Notes under the pieces: model-generated
Seen by the model: the letters and a program-made list of their open reading frames with translations, nothing else
Told to the model about the DNA's origin: nothing
Databases searched by the model: none
Assembly (NCBI RefSeq): GCF_013408415.1
Contig: NZ_JACCAA010000001.1
Coordinates: 2,294,001-2,358,000 of the forward strand
Length of the DNA: 64,000 bases
Reading direction: 5' to 3'
From: Nocardioides daedukensis
GTDB taxonomy: Bacteria > Actinomycetota > Actinomycetes > Propionibacteriales > Nocardioidaceae
Part shown: piece after piece, positions 53,556-63,807 of the stretch
Position numbering within the stretch: position 1 is the stretch's first letter
Layout of the letters: each line of letters begins with the position of its first letter
Program-made: the position numbers and the translations under genes

Positions 53556-55709
53556 GTGATCAGGCCGGCTGGGGAGTTGCGCGCGCCCGGAAGCGGTGTG
53601 TCCGCGGCGCTGGCCCTGCTGATGATCAGCGCGCTGCTGGTGCTGCTCGGCGTCCCAGCGCCCGCATCGGCCACAGTGTCGGCGACAGCGTCGACCTCCG
53701 CCGAGCCCGAGGACCCGCTCCAGCTCAGCATCACCGGGATGGACCCGTCGGTGGTTCCCGCCTCGGGCCGGGTCACCCTGCGCGGCGAGATCACCAACGT
53801 CACCGACGAGGAGTGGCGCGACGTCCGGGTCTATCCGCGGATCTCCTACTCGGCGCTCAGGACCGCCCAGGAGCTGAGGACCGCGGCACAGTCGGACCCG
53901 ATGCTGGCCTTCGGCGACCGGATCACCACCGAGGGCGCCTTCGACGACTCGATCAAGACCTTGGCGCCCGGCGCGAAGACCACCTGGCAGCTGCGGGTGC
54001 CGGCCAAGCTGTTGCGCGACAAGATGAGCCTCGAGGACGGCGTCTACCAGATCGGCGTACAGGCGCTCGGCGCCAACTCCGAGGGCCGCTCCTCAAGCGC
54101 CAACGGCCGGGCGCGCACCTTCATCCCACTGATGGGCGTCGGCCACCCCAAGGTCCCGGCCAGCCTGGTCGTCCCGGTCCGGCGCAGCATCCGCGAGGAC
54201 AAGTCGGGCCGGATCGCCGCCGAGTCCGCCTGGGCAGATGACCTCGCCGACGGAGGCCGGCTGGCCAACCTCGCCTCACTGATGGATTCGGGCGCTCTCC
54301 TTCCGACCACCTGGTTGGTCGACCCCGCGGTGCTGGACGCCGTACGCCGTCTCTCCCGGGGCAACCCGCGTCGCACACTGGCCGGCGCCGAGAGCACCGA
54401 TGCGCAGCCGACGACCTCCCCGGACACCGAGGAGCACCCGGCCGCTGCCAGTGCCGAGGAGTGGCTGGGCACCTTCACCGCGATCGGTGCCGACCGCTCG
54501 ATGCTGGCCCTGCCCTACGGCGACCTCGACGTGGCCGCGGCCTCCCGCAAGGACGAAGGGCTCTACGCCCGGGCGCGCGAGCTGTCGGACCGAGTGCTGC
54601 AGAGCCTCTCGCTCGACGCCGAGCCGGCGATCGCTCCGCCGAGTGGCCGGCTCCCCGAGGAGGCCCTGAGCCTGGCCGACGACGACGAGAGCGTCTTCCT
54701 GGCCCCCGAAGGCATCAAGGACCGCGCCCGGAACGGCATCACCCCGCCCGGCGCCGTGGTCGACGGGCGACCGGTCACGATCCACGAGGACTCGATCGCG
54801 GTGCGCGCCGAGGGCGACGTGGCCACCGGCCTGACCACCCGGCAGCGGATCCTGGCCGAGACCAGCATCCGCTCGCTGGCCGGCGTCACCGACGGCGTGG
54901 TGTTCAACCTGCCGAGCGACTTCGACCCCGGCCCGATGACGGACGACTTCCTCCAGGGCCTGCGTCGTTCCTACATCTCCTGGGGCGACCTGGACACCAC
55001 CCGCGCGGCCAGCGACCCGGTCGAGACCACTGCGAACTACTCGCCCGCCGAGACCCGCGCCGAGGTCTCCACCGGCACCCTGAACCAGGCCCGGGAGCTG
55101 ATCTCGCTGGGTTCCCGCCTGGCATCCATCCTGACCCTGAACGAGACCATCGACGCCGACCTGGGCAAGCTGGCGATGAGCTCCTCCTCGGTCCACGCCC
55201 GCTCGCGTGAGGCCGACGCCCGCACCTCGCTGCAGACCGCGATCGGGTGGAGCCAGCGACAGCTGGGCCGGATCACCATCGACGCACCGTCGTTCGTGAT
55301 CCTCTCCTCCGACAGCGGCGCCTTCGCGATCAAGATCCGCAACCGACTGGCGCAGCCAGTGTCGGTCACCCTGGTGGCCACCTCGCGCGACGAGATCAGC
55401 ATCGAGGCACCCAGCGAGATCAGCCTGGGCCCGGACTCGACGCGGACCGTCACGCTCAACGCCAACGCCGGCTCGATCGGCGTACACCCGGTCACCCTGC
55501 GCCTGGCCGACGCCGAGGGCCGCCCCTTCGGTGAGGAGGAGCAGATGAACGTGCGCTCCAACACCGTCGGCAAGGTGATCTGGGTGATCCTCGGGATCGG
55601 CGTCGGGATCCTGTTCCTCGCCATCGCGATCAGGTGGGTACGCCGTCTGCGTGGCCGCCGCTCCGCGCCCGACGAATCACCCGACACAACGGCCGGTGAG
55701 GACGCGTGA
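53556..55709 (+). CDS. DUF6049 membrane-anchored surface protein
   Basis: Product of 717 residues: a signal sequence (ALALLMISALLVLLGVPAPASA), a large extracellular region starting with an Ig-like domain (VPASGRVTLRGEITNVTDEEWRDVRVY), and a C-terminal membrane helix (VIWVILGIGVGILFLAIAI) before a basic tail. It precedes murJ with a 4-bp overlap, the usual order in actinobacteria, so it likely works in cell envelope assembly. Exact role unknown. Confidence 0.82.
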   Translation: MIRPAGELRAPGSGVSAALALLMISALLVLLGVPAPASATVSATASTSAEPEDPLQLSITGMDPSVVPASGRVTLRGEITNVTDEEWRDVRVYPRISYSALRTAQELRTAAQSDPMLAFGDRITTEGAFDDSIKTLAPGAKTTWQLRVPAKLLRDKMSLEDGVYQIGVQALGANSEGRSSSANGRARTFIPLMGVGHPKVPASLVVPVRRSIREDKSGRIAAESAWADDLADGGRLANLASLMDSGALLPTTWLVDPAVLDAVRRLSRGNPRRTLAGAESTDAQPTTSPDTEEHPAAASAEEWLGTFTAIGADRSMLALPYGDLDVAAASRKDEGLYARARELSDRVLQSLSLDAEPAIAPPSGRLPEEALSLADDDESVFLAPEGIKDRARNGITPPGAVVDGRPVTIHEDSIAVRAEGDVATGLTTRQRILAETSIRSLAGVTDGVVFNLPSDFDPGPMTDDFLQGLRRSYISWGDLDTTRAASDPVETTANYSPAETRAEVSTGTLNQARELISLGSRLASILTLNETIDADLGKLAMSSSSVHARSREADARTSLQTAIGWSQRQLGRITIDAPSFVILSSDSGAFAIKIRNRLAQPVSVTLVATSRDEISIEAPSEISLGPDSTRTVTLNANAGSIGVHPVTLRLADAEGRPFGEEEQMNVRSNTVGKVIWVILGIGVGILFLAIAIRWVRRLRGRRSAPDESPDTTAGEDA

Positions 55710-57340
55710 GCCAGAAGTCGATCATCAACGCCAGCGCGATCATGGCGGCCGGCACCATCGTGTCCCGGTTCAGCGGACTGATCCGGTCGATCCTGCTCGC
55801 CGCGGCGCTCGGCACCGCGGCCCACGCCGACCTCTTCACGATCGCCAACACGATCCCGAACATGCTCTACATCCTGCTCGCCGGGGGTGTCTTCAACGCG
55901 GTGCTGGTCCCCCAGCTGGTGCGGGCGATGAAGAACGACCCGGACGGTGGGGAGGCCTACACCAACCGGATCATCACCCTGGCCGGCCTCTTCCTGGCCG
56001 TGGTCACCGTGCTCCTGGTGATCGCCGCCCCCTGGGTGATGGCGCTCTACCTCGACTCCGGCCACCAGGGCGCGGACCGCGAGAGTGTCATCGACTTCGC
56101 CCGCTACTGCCTGCCCCAGGTCTTCTTCTACGGCATGTTCGTGCTGGTCGGACAGGTGCTCAACGCGCGCGGACGATTCGGGCCGATGATGTGGGCGCCG
56201 ATCGCCAACAACGTGATCTCGGTGGCGGTCCTGGTCGTCTACCTGCTGGTCTTCGGGCCGTCCTCGGTGGGCGCCTACTCGACCGGTGAGGAGTTGCTGC
56301 TCGGTCTCGGTTCCACGCTCGGCATCGCGATGCAGCTGCTGATCCTGATCCCCTACCTGAAGTCTGCGGGCTTCAGCTATCGCCCGCGCTTCGACTTCCG
56401 CGGCTCCGGGCTCGGCCACACCCTGCGCCTGGGTGTGTGGACGGTGCTGTTCGTGATCGTCAACCAGATCGCCTACACCGTGGTCGTGCGGCTGGCCTCG
56501 AGCGGAACCGCCGACGGGGGCGACGGCACCGGTTACACGATCTATTCGGGCGCGTTCCTGCTGGTGATGGTCCCGCACGCGATCATCACCGTGTCGCTGG
56601 CCACCGCGGTCCTCCCCGAGCTCTCCCGGCGCGCGGCCGATCACGACATGACCGCCCTGGGCTCGAGCCTGGCCGCCACGCTGCGCACCTGCCTGGCCTT
56701 CATCATCCCGTTCGTGATCCTGCTGCCGATGCTCTCGCACGACATCGCGCGAGTGGTGTGGGGCTACGGCGCCTCCGCGGCGACCTATTCGGCCTATGCC
56801 CCCACGGTCGCGCTCTTCGCGCCCGGCATCTTCTTCTTCACCGTGCACTACCTGATGCTGCGTGGGTTCTACTCCCTCGAGCGGACCCGCACGGTCTTCT
56901 GGGTGCAGTGTGTGATCGCGATCGTCAACATCACCCTGGCCCTGGCCCTGGTGCAGACCACCAGCGCGAAGTTCACCGCGCCGGCGTTGGCACTGGCCTA
57001 TGCCGGGGCGTACGCCGTCGGCGCGGCCGGCTCCTACCTGGTCCTGCGCTCCATCGTCGGCGGGCTCGAGACGGCCAGGTCGATCCGGTTCGTGGTCCGG
57101 GTCGCGATCGCCGGCGGACTGGCCGCGGGCGCGGCGTACCTCATCGCCCGGCTCCTGGACCCCCTGCTGGGTGGGCAGACGCCCAATCCGGCGCAGGCCG
57201 TTGTCTTCATGGCAGTTCTCGCTACCGTCGACGCAGCGATCTTCTTGGCGCTGGCTCGGGTGATGCACATCGACGAGGTCACCGAACTCGTCTCGAGCAT
57301 CACCCGGCGCCTCCCGGGACGGGCGCGTGGCAGGGCCTAA
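55706..57340 (+). CDS. murJ: Lipid II flippase MurJ
   Basis: Product of 544 residues with 14 predicted hydrophobic helices and MviN/MurJ features (IMAAGTIVSRFSGLIRSILLAAALG at the start, NARGRFGPMMWAPIANN in the middle). It moves lipid II across the membrane. The GTG start overlaps the DUF6049 stop by 4 bp. In mycobacteria this domain is fused to the pseudokinase that is a separate gene here. Confidence 0.93.
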   Translation: MSQKSIINASAIMAAGTIVSRFSGLIRSILLAAALGTAAHADLFTIANTIPNMLYILLAGGVFNAVLVPQLVRAMKNDPDGGEAYTNRIITLAGLFLAVVTVLLVIAAPWVMALYLDSGHQGADRESVIDFARYCLPQVFFYGMFVLVGQVLNARGRFGPMMWAPIANNVISVAVLVVYLLVFGPSSVGAYSTGEELLLGLGSTLGIAMQLLILIPYLKSAGFSYRPRFDFRGSGLGHTLRLGVWTVLFVIVNQIAYTVVVRLASSGTADGGDGTGYTIYSGAFLLVMVPHAIITVSLATAVLPELSRRAADHDMTALGSSLAATLRTCLAFIIPFVILLPMLSHDIARVVWGYGASAATYSAYAPTVALFAPGIFFFTVHYLMLRGFYSLERTRTVFWVQCVIAIVNITLALALVQTTSAKFTAPALALAYAGAYAVGAAGSYLVLRSIVGGLETARSIRFVVRVAIAGGLAAGAAYLIARLLDPLLGGQTPNPAQAVVFMAVLATVDAAIFLALARVMHIDEVTELVSSITRRLPGRARGRA

Positions 57341-57341
57341 C

Positions 57342-59261
57342 ATGGCCGAGGACCGGGGAGGTGATGGCGGAGTGCCGCAGACAATGAAGGCCGGCGACGT
57401 CGTCGTCGGCCGCTATCGCCTGATCGACCGGCTCAACGAGGCTCGCGGAGCGCACTTCTGGCTCGGCTGGGACAACATCCTGGCGCGGCACATAGCCCTG
57501 CACCTGATCCCCGAGGACGACCCGCGGGCCGCCGAGCTGGGTGAGGCGGCACGCCGTTCCGCCGCGATCCACGACCCGCGGATGCTCCGGGTGCTCGACC
57601 TCGGCACCGTCGACGGCATGGCCTACGTGGTCAATGAGTGGGGCGAGGGACGCTCGCTGAACCACTTGGTCGTCGACGAGCCGCTCTCCCCGCGCCGGGC
57701 CGCCTGGATGATCGGCGAGATCGCCGAGTTCATGGCCAAGGCCCACGCCCAGGACATCGCCCACGGGCGCCTGGTCCCTGAGAACGTGATGATCGACGAG
57801 GCCGGCGCGGTCAAGGTGATCGGCTTCTGCGTCGACGCCGTACTGCACGGCCTGCCCGCCGGTCGGGTGCACACCGAGGTGCTCGACCTGGCCGGGCTGC
57901 TCTACACCGCACTGACCGGTCGCTGGGCCGGGCCCTCGAAGTCGACGATGGCGCCCGCCCCGATCGAGCACGGCCGCACGCTGCGCCCTCGTCAGGTGCG
58001 CGCGGGTGTCCCGCGGGTGCTGGACGCGCTCTGCGACGAGGTGCTCAGTCCGTATGCCGGGCCGCACGACCACGGCTATGACTCGGCGGCCGCGATTGCG
58101 GCCGCGTTGATGGACTATGTCGGCGACCCGGCTGCGATGGCCGAGGCCGAGGCGGCGCTCCACCGCGGCAACACCAGCCCGCGGCTGCCGAAGATCGATG
58201 CCGTGGTGTGGGCGCCGGATCCGACTCCTGCGCCTTCGCCTGCCCCGGAGCCGGAGCCGGAGCCCTCCCCGGAGCCCGACCCTGTGCCGGACCCCGAGCC
58301 CTCCCCTGCACCCGACCCTGCCCCGGACCCCGCGCCCGAGCCCGACCCTGCCCCGGACCCCGCGCCCGAGAAGGTCACCGAGATGACCGTCGCCGGCACC
58401 CCGGTCTTCTTCGACGAGATGGAGGACGTCGGCTGGCTGGACAAGGACTCCCATCCGGAGCCTCCCCCGCCCCCGCCGTTCGAGGAGCCACCGGCCAAGC
58501 CACTCTTCGCGCCCGATCCCCCCGACGGAACGCCGATCCGCACCCGGCGCCCGGGCCACGACACCCCTGCCGAGGGTGGGTCCTACTGGCCCTGGGAGAC
58601 CGGCGTCGAGATGCCTCCCCCGACCTTCGATGTCGAGGAGGACGAGGACGACTCCGTGCCGGGACGCAACTGGATGCGTACGGCTTGGATCATCATCGTC
58701 GCGCTGCTGGTCCTGTTCGTGATGCTCTATGCGTTCAACCGCGGTCGCGGTGGCGAGGATGAGCCCGGTCCGGCCGCGCGTGACAGTGCCAGCCCGAGCA
58801 ACAGCGAGAGTGCAGGCGGTGAGCCCTACGAGCTGGCCGCGATCACCGACCTCGACCCCTATGGCGACCCGCCCGAGGAGAACGGCGACCTGGCCGAGCT
58901 GGCCATCGACGGCGACAACTCCACCGCGTGGCAGACCCAGAGCTATCGCCAGCAGTTCGGACCCGGCGGCCTCAAGCCCGGGGTCGGCCTCGTGATCGAC
59001 CTCGGCGAGGAGAAGCCGGTCGGCGGGATCGACGTCCGAGTCGACGGCGACCCCACCGGCATCTCGGCCTACGTGGTCAACGGCGACCAGGCCCCGACTG
59101 AGGTCGAGGGGCTCCAACCGGCCGCCAGCGGCACCAGCTCCGGCGGCAGGGTGAGCCTCGAGCCGAACGACGGCGCCTCTGGCCGCTGGGTGATCGTGTG
59201 GATCACGGACCTGCCCGACGGCCTGCGCGGCCAGATTGCCGAGATCCAGGTCAGCGAATGA
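57342..59261 (+). CDS. Pseudokinase with Pro-rich linker and extracellular domain
   Basis: Product of 639 residues. The kinase-like domain lacks the catalytic residues: the ATP Lys region reads RHIALHLIP, HRD is AHGRLVPEN and DFG is IGF. A long Pro/Asp/Glu linker (residues ~285-350, PEPDPAPDPAP repeats), a membrane helix (TAWIIIVALLVLFVMLYAF) and an F5/8-type discoidin-like C-terminal domain follow. It corresponds to the C-terminal half of mycobacterial MviN, which binds FhaA when phosphorylated. ATG 57342 follows AGGG. Confidence 0.85.
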   Translation: MAEDRGGDGGVPQTMKAGDVVVGRYRLIDRLNEARGAHFWLGWDNILARHIALHLIPEDDPRAAELGEAARRSAAIHDPRMLRVLDLGTVDGMAYVVNEWGEGRSLNHLVVDEPLSPRRAAWMIGEIAEFMAKAHAQDIAHGRLVPENVMIDEAGAVKVIGFCVDAVLHGLPAGRVHTEVLDLAGLLYTALTGRWAGPSKSTMAPAPIEHGRTLRPRQVRAGVPRVLDALCDEVLSPYAGPHDHGYDSAAAIAAALMDYVGDPAAMAEAEAALHRGNTSPRLPKIDAVVWAPDPTPAPSPAPEPEPEPSPEPDPVPDPEPSPAPDPAPDPAPEPDPAPDPAPEKVTEMTVAGTPVFFDEMEDVGWLDKDSHPEPPPPPPFEEPPAKPLFAPDPPDGTPIRTRRPGHDTPAEGGSYWPWETGVEMPPPTFDVEEDEDDSVPGRNWMRTAWIIIVALLVLFVMLYAFNRGRGGEDEPGPAARDSASPSNSESAGGEPYELAAITDLDPYGDPPEENGDLAELAIDGDNSTAWQTQSYRQQFGPGGLKPGVGLVIDLGEEKPVGGIDVRVDGDPTGISAYVVNGDQAPTEVEGLQPAASGTSSGGRVSLEPNDGASGRWVIVWITDLPDGLRGQIAEIQVSE

Positions 59262-59923
59262 CCCGCTCCGATGCGGAGCTGCTCGCGGCTCACGTTGCCG
59301 GCGACAGCGACGCCTTCGGCGAGCTCTTCGCCCGCCACCGGGACCGGCTCTGGGCGGTGGCACTGCGCACGATGGGCAATCCCGAAGAGGCCGCCGACGG
59401 GCTGCAGGACGGCCTGATCGCGGCATTCCGGCGCGCCGACTCGTTCCGCGGCGAGGCCCAGGTCACCACCTGGTTGCACCGCGTCGTGGTCAACGCCTGC
59501 CTGGACCGGTTGCGCGCCAACAAGGTCCGCGCCGCGGGTGCCCTGCCCGACGACCTGGACGAGGCCGGCGACCGCGGCACGCTCACCACGTCCGAGGCCG
59601 GGCCGGGTCCCGAGGAGGCGGCGGAGGCTCACGACGTACGCCGCGCAGTGCTCAGGGCCCTGGACACCCTCCCGGTCGAGCAGCGAGCGGCGCTGATCCT
59701 GGTCGACATGCAGGGCTATCCGGTGGCCGAGGCGGCCGCGATCCTCGGCTGCGCGGTCGGCACGGTGAAGTCGCGCTGTGCCCGCGGCCGCGCCCGGCTC
59801 GCTCCCCTGCTCGGCGTGCTGCGTGAGCCCGACGAGGCCTCGGACACACCCGGGAACCCGCCCGGCACCGGGGACGTCTCATCCGGTGACAGGCCGCGGG
59901 GCCCACCGGCGGTCTCGCCCTGA
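59258..59923 (+). CDS. sigM: ECF RNA polymerase sigma factor SigM
   Basis: The 221-residue product has sigma region 2 (LFARHRDRLWAVALRTMGNPEEAADGLQDGLIAAFRRADSFRG, then TWLHRVVVNACLDRLR) and region 4 (LPVEQRAALILVDMQGYPVAEAAAILGCAVGTVKSRCARGRARL). The start overlaps the pseudokinase stop by 4 bp (ATGA). The murJ-sigM-anti-sigma-trxBA order matches mycobacterial sigM loci. Confidence 0.92.
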   Translation: MTRSDAELLAAHVAGDSDAFGELFARHRDRLWAVALRTMGNPEEAADGLQDGLIAAFRRADSFRGEAQVTTWLHRVVVNACLDRLRANKVRAAGALPDDLDEAGDRGTLTTSEAGPGPEEAAEAHDVRRAVLRALDTLPVEQRAALILVDMQGYPVAEAAAILGCAVGTVKSRCARGRARLAPLLGVLREPDEASDTPGNPPGTGDVSSGDRPRGPPAVSP

Positions 59924-59982
59924 CCCGCCCCAGCCAACGATTCTGACCCCACGATTTTTGACCCCGCCGGGAGGTGAATGAG

Positions 59983-60642
59983 ATGACCGATCCGTCCGAC
60001 GACGCCGTACGCCGTCTCCTGGCGGGCGCGCGTCACGACGAGCCGATCCCAACCGATGTGGCCGACCGGATGGACGCCGTCATCGACCGGCTCAGTGCCG
60101 AGCGTGATCGAAGCGATGACAACGAACCGATCCCGCTGCGCCGTCGCCGCGTACCCCAATTCCTCCTGGCCGCCGCGGCCGTGGCCGCGATCGGTTTCGG
60201 CCTCAGCCAGACCTCTGGAGCTGGTCCAGACGCTTCCGAGCAGGGCGCCGGGCGGGCCGGTGACTCGGTCACGAGCCAGGAGCAGGACCAAGGCGACCAC
60301 AAGGCTGGGTCCTCATCCACTCCCAACCCCGCCCAGTCGGGAGCCCTGCCGATTCTTCAGACGCTCGACGCGGAGTCGCTGGACAGCTTGCGCAAGGCCC
60401 CGACGAGTCTGAGCGACGAGACCTACTCCCAGAAGAGCTCGGGCGCCGCGGGCGGCTGCCTGAGTGGCGAGGTGGCCGCGAACCTGGACTCGGCCGCCGA
60501 CGTGCGAGCCGCCTCCTACCGTGGCCAGCGGGTCGCGGTCATCTTCACCGAGCGCGACCAGGGCGGCTATCTGGCCGAGGTTCACGCTTGTTCCGGGGCT
60601 CGCACACCTCTTGCGACCCTCGTCGTGCCCGCTGGGGAATGA
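59983..60642 (+). CDS. Anti-sigma factor of SigM type
   Basis: The 219-residue product has an N-terminal cytoplasmic part ([35 protein letters not shown]) typical of the SigM antagonist, one membrane helix ([19 protein letters not shown]) and an extracytoplasmic region. GGGAGG before ATG 59983 favours it over GTG 59974. It should hold SigM inactive at the membrane. Confidence 0.85.
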   Translation: MTDPSDDAVRRLLAGARHDEPIPTDVADRMDAVIDRLSAERDRSDDNEPIPLRRRRVPQFLLAAAAVAAIGFGLSQTSGAGPDASEQGAGRAGDSVTSQEQDQGDHKAGSSSTPNPAQSGALPILQTLDAESLDSLRKAPTSLSDETYSQKSSGAAGGCLSGEVAANLDSAADVRAASYRGQRVAVIFTERDQGGYLAEVHACSGARTPLATLVVPAGE

Positions 60643-60710
60643 CGCCCGGTCTAGGATCGTTGAGCACGACGTACCCACTCTCGACCCCCCGGCCAGGAGG
60701 CCTGCGCACC

Positions 60711-61715
60711 ATGAGCTCCGACGTCCGCAACGTGATCATCATCGGCTCAGGGCCGTCCGGCTACACCGCAGCCGTCTACGCCGCCCGTGCCAACCTGAAC
60801 CCGCTCGTCTTCGAGGGCTCGGTGACCGCCGGTGGCGCGCTGATGAACACCACCGAGGTCGAGAACTTCCCGGGCTTCCGCGACGGCATCATGGGCCCGG
60901 CCCTGATGGACGAGATGCGGGCCCAGGCCGAGCGCTTCGGCGCCGAGCTGATCTCCGACGACGTCATCGAGGTCGACCTCAAGGCCTCCCCCAAGGTAGT
61001 CAAGACCGCCGACGGCGAGTTCCTCGCCCGCGCGGTGATCCTCGCGACGGGGTCGGGCTACCGCAAGCTCGGTCTGCCAGGAGAGGAAGAGCTGTCGGGC
61101 CGCGGCGTCTCGTGGTGCGCGACCTGCGACGGCTTCTTCTTCCGTGAGCAGAACATCGCCGTCGTCGGCGGTGGCGACTCCGCAGTCGAGGAGGCCACCT
61201 TCCTGACCCGCTTCGGCTCGAAGGTCACCCTGATCCACCGTCGAGACGAGCTCCGGGCCTCGGCGATCATGGCCGAGCGCGCGATGGCCGACCCGAAGCT
61301 CGAGATCGCCTGGAACTCCGAGGTCGCCTCGATCAACGGCACCGACTCGCTGGAGTCGCTGACCCTGCGCGACACGGTGACCGGCGAGGAGCGTCAGCTG
61401 GAGGCCACCGGCCTGTTCATCGCCGTCGGCCACGACCCGCGCTCGGAGCTGCTCGCCGGCCAGGTCGACCTCGACGAGAACGGCTACGTGCTGGTCGAGC
61501 ACCCGTCGACGCAGACCAACCTCGAGGGCGTCTTCGCCGCCGGCGACCTGGTCGACCACCACTACCGCCAGGCGATCACCGCCGCGGGCACGGGCTGCTC
61601 CGCGGCCCTGGACGCCGAGCGCTACATCGCCGATCTGGACCACGCCGCGGCCAAGGGCGCAGGCGCGGTCGAGTCCGCCGCAGTCACCGAGCAGGTCCTG
61701 ACCGCCGGCGCCTGA
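60711..61715 (+). CDS. trxB: Thioredoxin reductase
   Basis: Product of 334 residues: FAD-binding [19 protein letters not shown], redox-active WCATCDG, NADPH-binding [12 protein letters not shown] and the final FAD motif [21 protein letters not shown]. It reduces thioredoxin with NADPH. AGGAGG lies 11 nt before the ATG, and TAGGAT about 55 nt upstream is a plausible -10 box. Confidence 0.96.
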   Translation: MSSDVRNVIIIGSGPSGYTAAVYAARANLNPLVFEGSVTAGGALMNTTEVENFPGFRDGIMGPALMDEMRAQAERFGAELISDDVIEVDLKASPKVVKTADGEFLARAVILATGSGYRKLGLPGEEELSGRGVSWCATCDGFFFREQNIAVVGGGDSAVEEATFLTRFGSKVTLIHRRDELRASAIMAERAMADPKLEIAWNSEVASINGTDSLESLTLRDTVTGEERQLEATGLFIAVGHDPRSELLAGQVDLDENGYVLVEHPSTQTNLEGVFAAGDLVDHHYRQAITAAGTGCSAALDAERYIADLDHAAAKGAGAVESAAVTEQVLTAGA

Positions 61716-61854
61716 GCCGGGTCGGGCACCAACTGTCGGCGCCGGCGGGAATGATCCTCCGCAGCGCCGCGTTCCACCACTGACTCCCCAGGCAACGGCG
61801 GGGGTCGGTCCAAGCTTCCAGCCCGGACAGCCCGGGAACCAGAAAGGGATTACC

Positions 61855-62181
61855 GTGGGCAACATTGCAGCAGTCACCGACGCCGAGTTCGAGACCTCGG
61901 TGCTCAAGTCCGACAAGCCCGTCCTCGTGGACTTCTGGGCCGAGTGGTGCGGTCCGTGCCGCCAGGTCGCGCCGATCCTCGACGAGATCGCTGCCGAGCA
62001 CGGCGACAAGCTCGGCTTCTACAAGCTCAACGTCGACGAGAACCCGCAGACTCCGGCCAGCTACCGCGTGACCGGCATCCCGACCATCAACGTCTACTCC
62101 GGTGGCGAGGTCGTGAAGTCGATCGTCGGCGCCAAGCCGAAGGCTGCGTTGCTCAAGGAACTCGCCCCCTACATCGGCTGA
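61855..62181 (+). CDS. trxA: Thioredoxin
   Basis: The 108-residue product has the active site WAEWCGPCRQVAP and the cis-proline TGIPTINVYSGG. It starts at GTG 61855 with AGAAAGGG upstream. It follows trxB by 139 bp, probably with its own promoter. Confidence 0.96.
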   Translation: MGNIAAVTDAEFETSVLKSDKPVLVDFWAEWCGPCRQVAPILDEIAAEHGDKLGFYKLNVDENPQTPASYRVTGIPTINVYSGGEVVKSIVGAKPKAALLKELAPYIG

Positions 62182-62183
62182 GT

Positions 62184-62831
62184 TCAATCGACACGGTTCG
62201 CGCCGGAGGCCCGAGGGGTCTCCGGCGCGACGTGTTTCGGGCGTACGACGCCCAGCAGCCGGTCCAGCGCGTGCTCGACCTCCTCCTTCCAGCTGATGGT
62301 GGAGTGCAGGTCCATCCGCATTCTCGGGTTGGTCGGGTGTGCTCGTTGGGTGCGGAAGCCGACGCTGGAGAGGAATCCCGTCGGCGCCACGCACCCCCCG
62401 TTGCGCCCTCTCGAGTCGCCGAACGCCTCCACCGCGGTGCACCCTTCGCGTCGCACCAGGTCGCGCGCCATGCCCTGCACCATGAGGCGCCCCAACCCTC
62501 CCCCGCGCATCGCGGGGTCGACGTACGCCGTGGTCAGCACGACGGCGTCGGGTGCCACGGGCCCGGCGGCGAACTGCTCGGCGCCGGGGACGAATCCCGG
62601 CGGCGCATAGAGCAGATAGCCGCGCGGCTCGTCGTCGACCATCGCGACCTGTCCGCACGAGCCCCACTCGCGCAGCACCTCGCTGAGCCAGTCCCGCTTC
62701 TGGGCACCGCACTCGTCCTCGTCGAGTCGTCCGCGCCGCACCGGGTCGAGTTCCCAGAACAGGCAGGCGCGACACGTGGGCGGCAGCGAGTCGAGCAGGT
62801 CCGGGGTGATTCGCACGCTCTTGCGTGACAT
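62184..62831 (-). CDS. GNAT family acetyltransferase
   Basis: Product of 215 residues with the acetyl-CoA loop AMRGGGLGRLMVQGMARDLV and a Cys-rich start (PPTCRACLFWELD). Substrate unknown. It converges with trxA, 2 bp apart, and its last codons carry the trxA terminator. Confidence 0.8.
   Translation of the reverse strand: MSRKSVRITPDLLDSLPPTCRACLFWELDPVRRGRLDEDECGAQKRDWLSEVLREWGSCGQVAMVDDEPRGYLLYAPPGFVPGAEQFAAGPVAPDAVVLTTAYVDPAMRGGGLGRLMVQGMARDLVRREGCTAVEAFGDSRGRNGGCVAPTGFLSSVGFRTQRAHPTNPRMRMDLHSTISWKEEVEHALDRLLGVVRPKHVAPETPRASGANRVD
62199..62229 (+). terminator. trxA terminator inside the acetyltransferase 3' end
   Basis: CGCGCCGGAG (62199-62208) pairs exactly with CTCCGGCGCG (62220-62229), and the stem extends by about 4 bp; ACGTGTTT follows. 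Confidence 0.6.
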
Positions 62832-62952
62832 GGGTCCTCCGCGGGGTGAGGAACTGCCTGGCGAACTGGCTGGGCCCGGACCGCCCTGGTGGTGCGTGCC
62901 TTGGCCTCTTCCGTCATGCTAGGACCTCCGAGCCAGCTTGAGGAGCCCTCCG

Positions 62953-63726
62953 TTGCGAGACATCACCTATCCGCCGATCATCCTGACCGCCAAGACCGCC
63001 TTCAAGGCGCTCGGGATGAACTTCCAGATGACCGGCACCGAGCACGTTCCTCGGTCCGGCGGGGTGCTGCTGGCCTGCAACCACATCGGGTACGCCGACT
63101 TCGTCTTCGGCGGTCTTGCCGCCAACCCGTCGGGCCGAATGGTCCGCTTCATGGCGAAGCGCGAAATCTTCGACACCCCCGTCGCCGGAGCGGTGATGCG
63201 GTCGATGCACCACATCCAGGTCGACCGAGGCGACGGGTTGGACTCCTTCAACGAGGCTGTCCGCTACCTCAAGGACGGCGAGGCGGTCGGCATCTTCCCC
63301 GAGGCCACGATCTCGCGCGCGTTCGAGCTCAAGGAGTTCAAGTCCGGTGCGGTGCGGATCGCCGCGGCGGCCGGTGTCCCGGTGCTGCCGGTGATCATGT
63401 GGGGCACCCAGCGATTGATGACCAAGGACCACCCGCGCGACTTCTCTCGAGGCAAGACGATCGCGCTCTCCGTCGGTGAGCCGCTCCACCCGACGGGCGA
63501 GGACGCCGTCGGTGAGACCCGAGAGCTCAAGGCGCGGATGAGTGAGCTGCTCGACCAGACCATTGCGAACTATCCGGCCGAGGAGCAGCCGCCCGGGTCG
63601 TGGTGGCTCCCGGCCAAGTTCGGTGGATCCGCTCCGACGCTGGAAGAGGCCGCCCGGCTCGACGCCGAGGAGAAGCGGGAGCGGGCTGCCAAGAAGGCTG
63701 CCAAGCGAGCCGCGAAGAAGAAGTAG
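62953..63726 (+). CDS. 1-acyl-sn-glycerol-3-phosphate acyltransferase
   Basis: The 257-residue product has the PlsC motifs NHIGYADF (NHx4D) and IFPEATIS, and a Lys/Ala-rich C-terminal tail (EKRERAAKKAAKRAAKKK). It makes phosphatidic acid in phospholipid synthesis. GAGGAG lies 8 nt before TTG 62953, preferred over TTG 62938. Confidence 0.88.
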   Translation: MRDITYPPIILTAKTAFKALGMNFQMTGTEHVPRSGGVLLACNHIGYADFVFGGLAANPSGRMVRFMAKREIFDTPVAGAVMRSMHHIQVDRGDGLDSFNEAVRYLKDGEAVGIFPEATISRAFELKEFKSGAVRIAAAAGVPVLPVIMWGTQRLMTKDHPRDFSRGKTIALSVGEPLHPTGEDAVGETRELKARMSELLDQTIANYPAEEQPPGSWWLPAKFGGSAPTLEEAARLDAEEKRERAAKKAAKRAAKKK

Positions 63727-63768
63727 CACTTCGACCTGGTGCGGGCACCCATTCCGGTGCCCTCATGC

Positions 63769-63784
63769 TGTTTCACGTGGAACA
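63769..63784. promoter_or_regulatory. parS site (ParB-binding)
   Basis: TGTTTCACGTGGAACA matches the consensus TGTTTCACGTGAAACA at 15 of 16 positions. Its right half is repeated inverted: ACGTGGAACATCGAC (63775-63789) and its complement at 63793-63807 form perfect 15-bp arms. Confidence 0.75.
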
Positions 63785-63807
63785 TCGACGATGTCGATGT
63801 TCCACGT

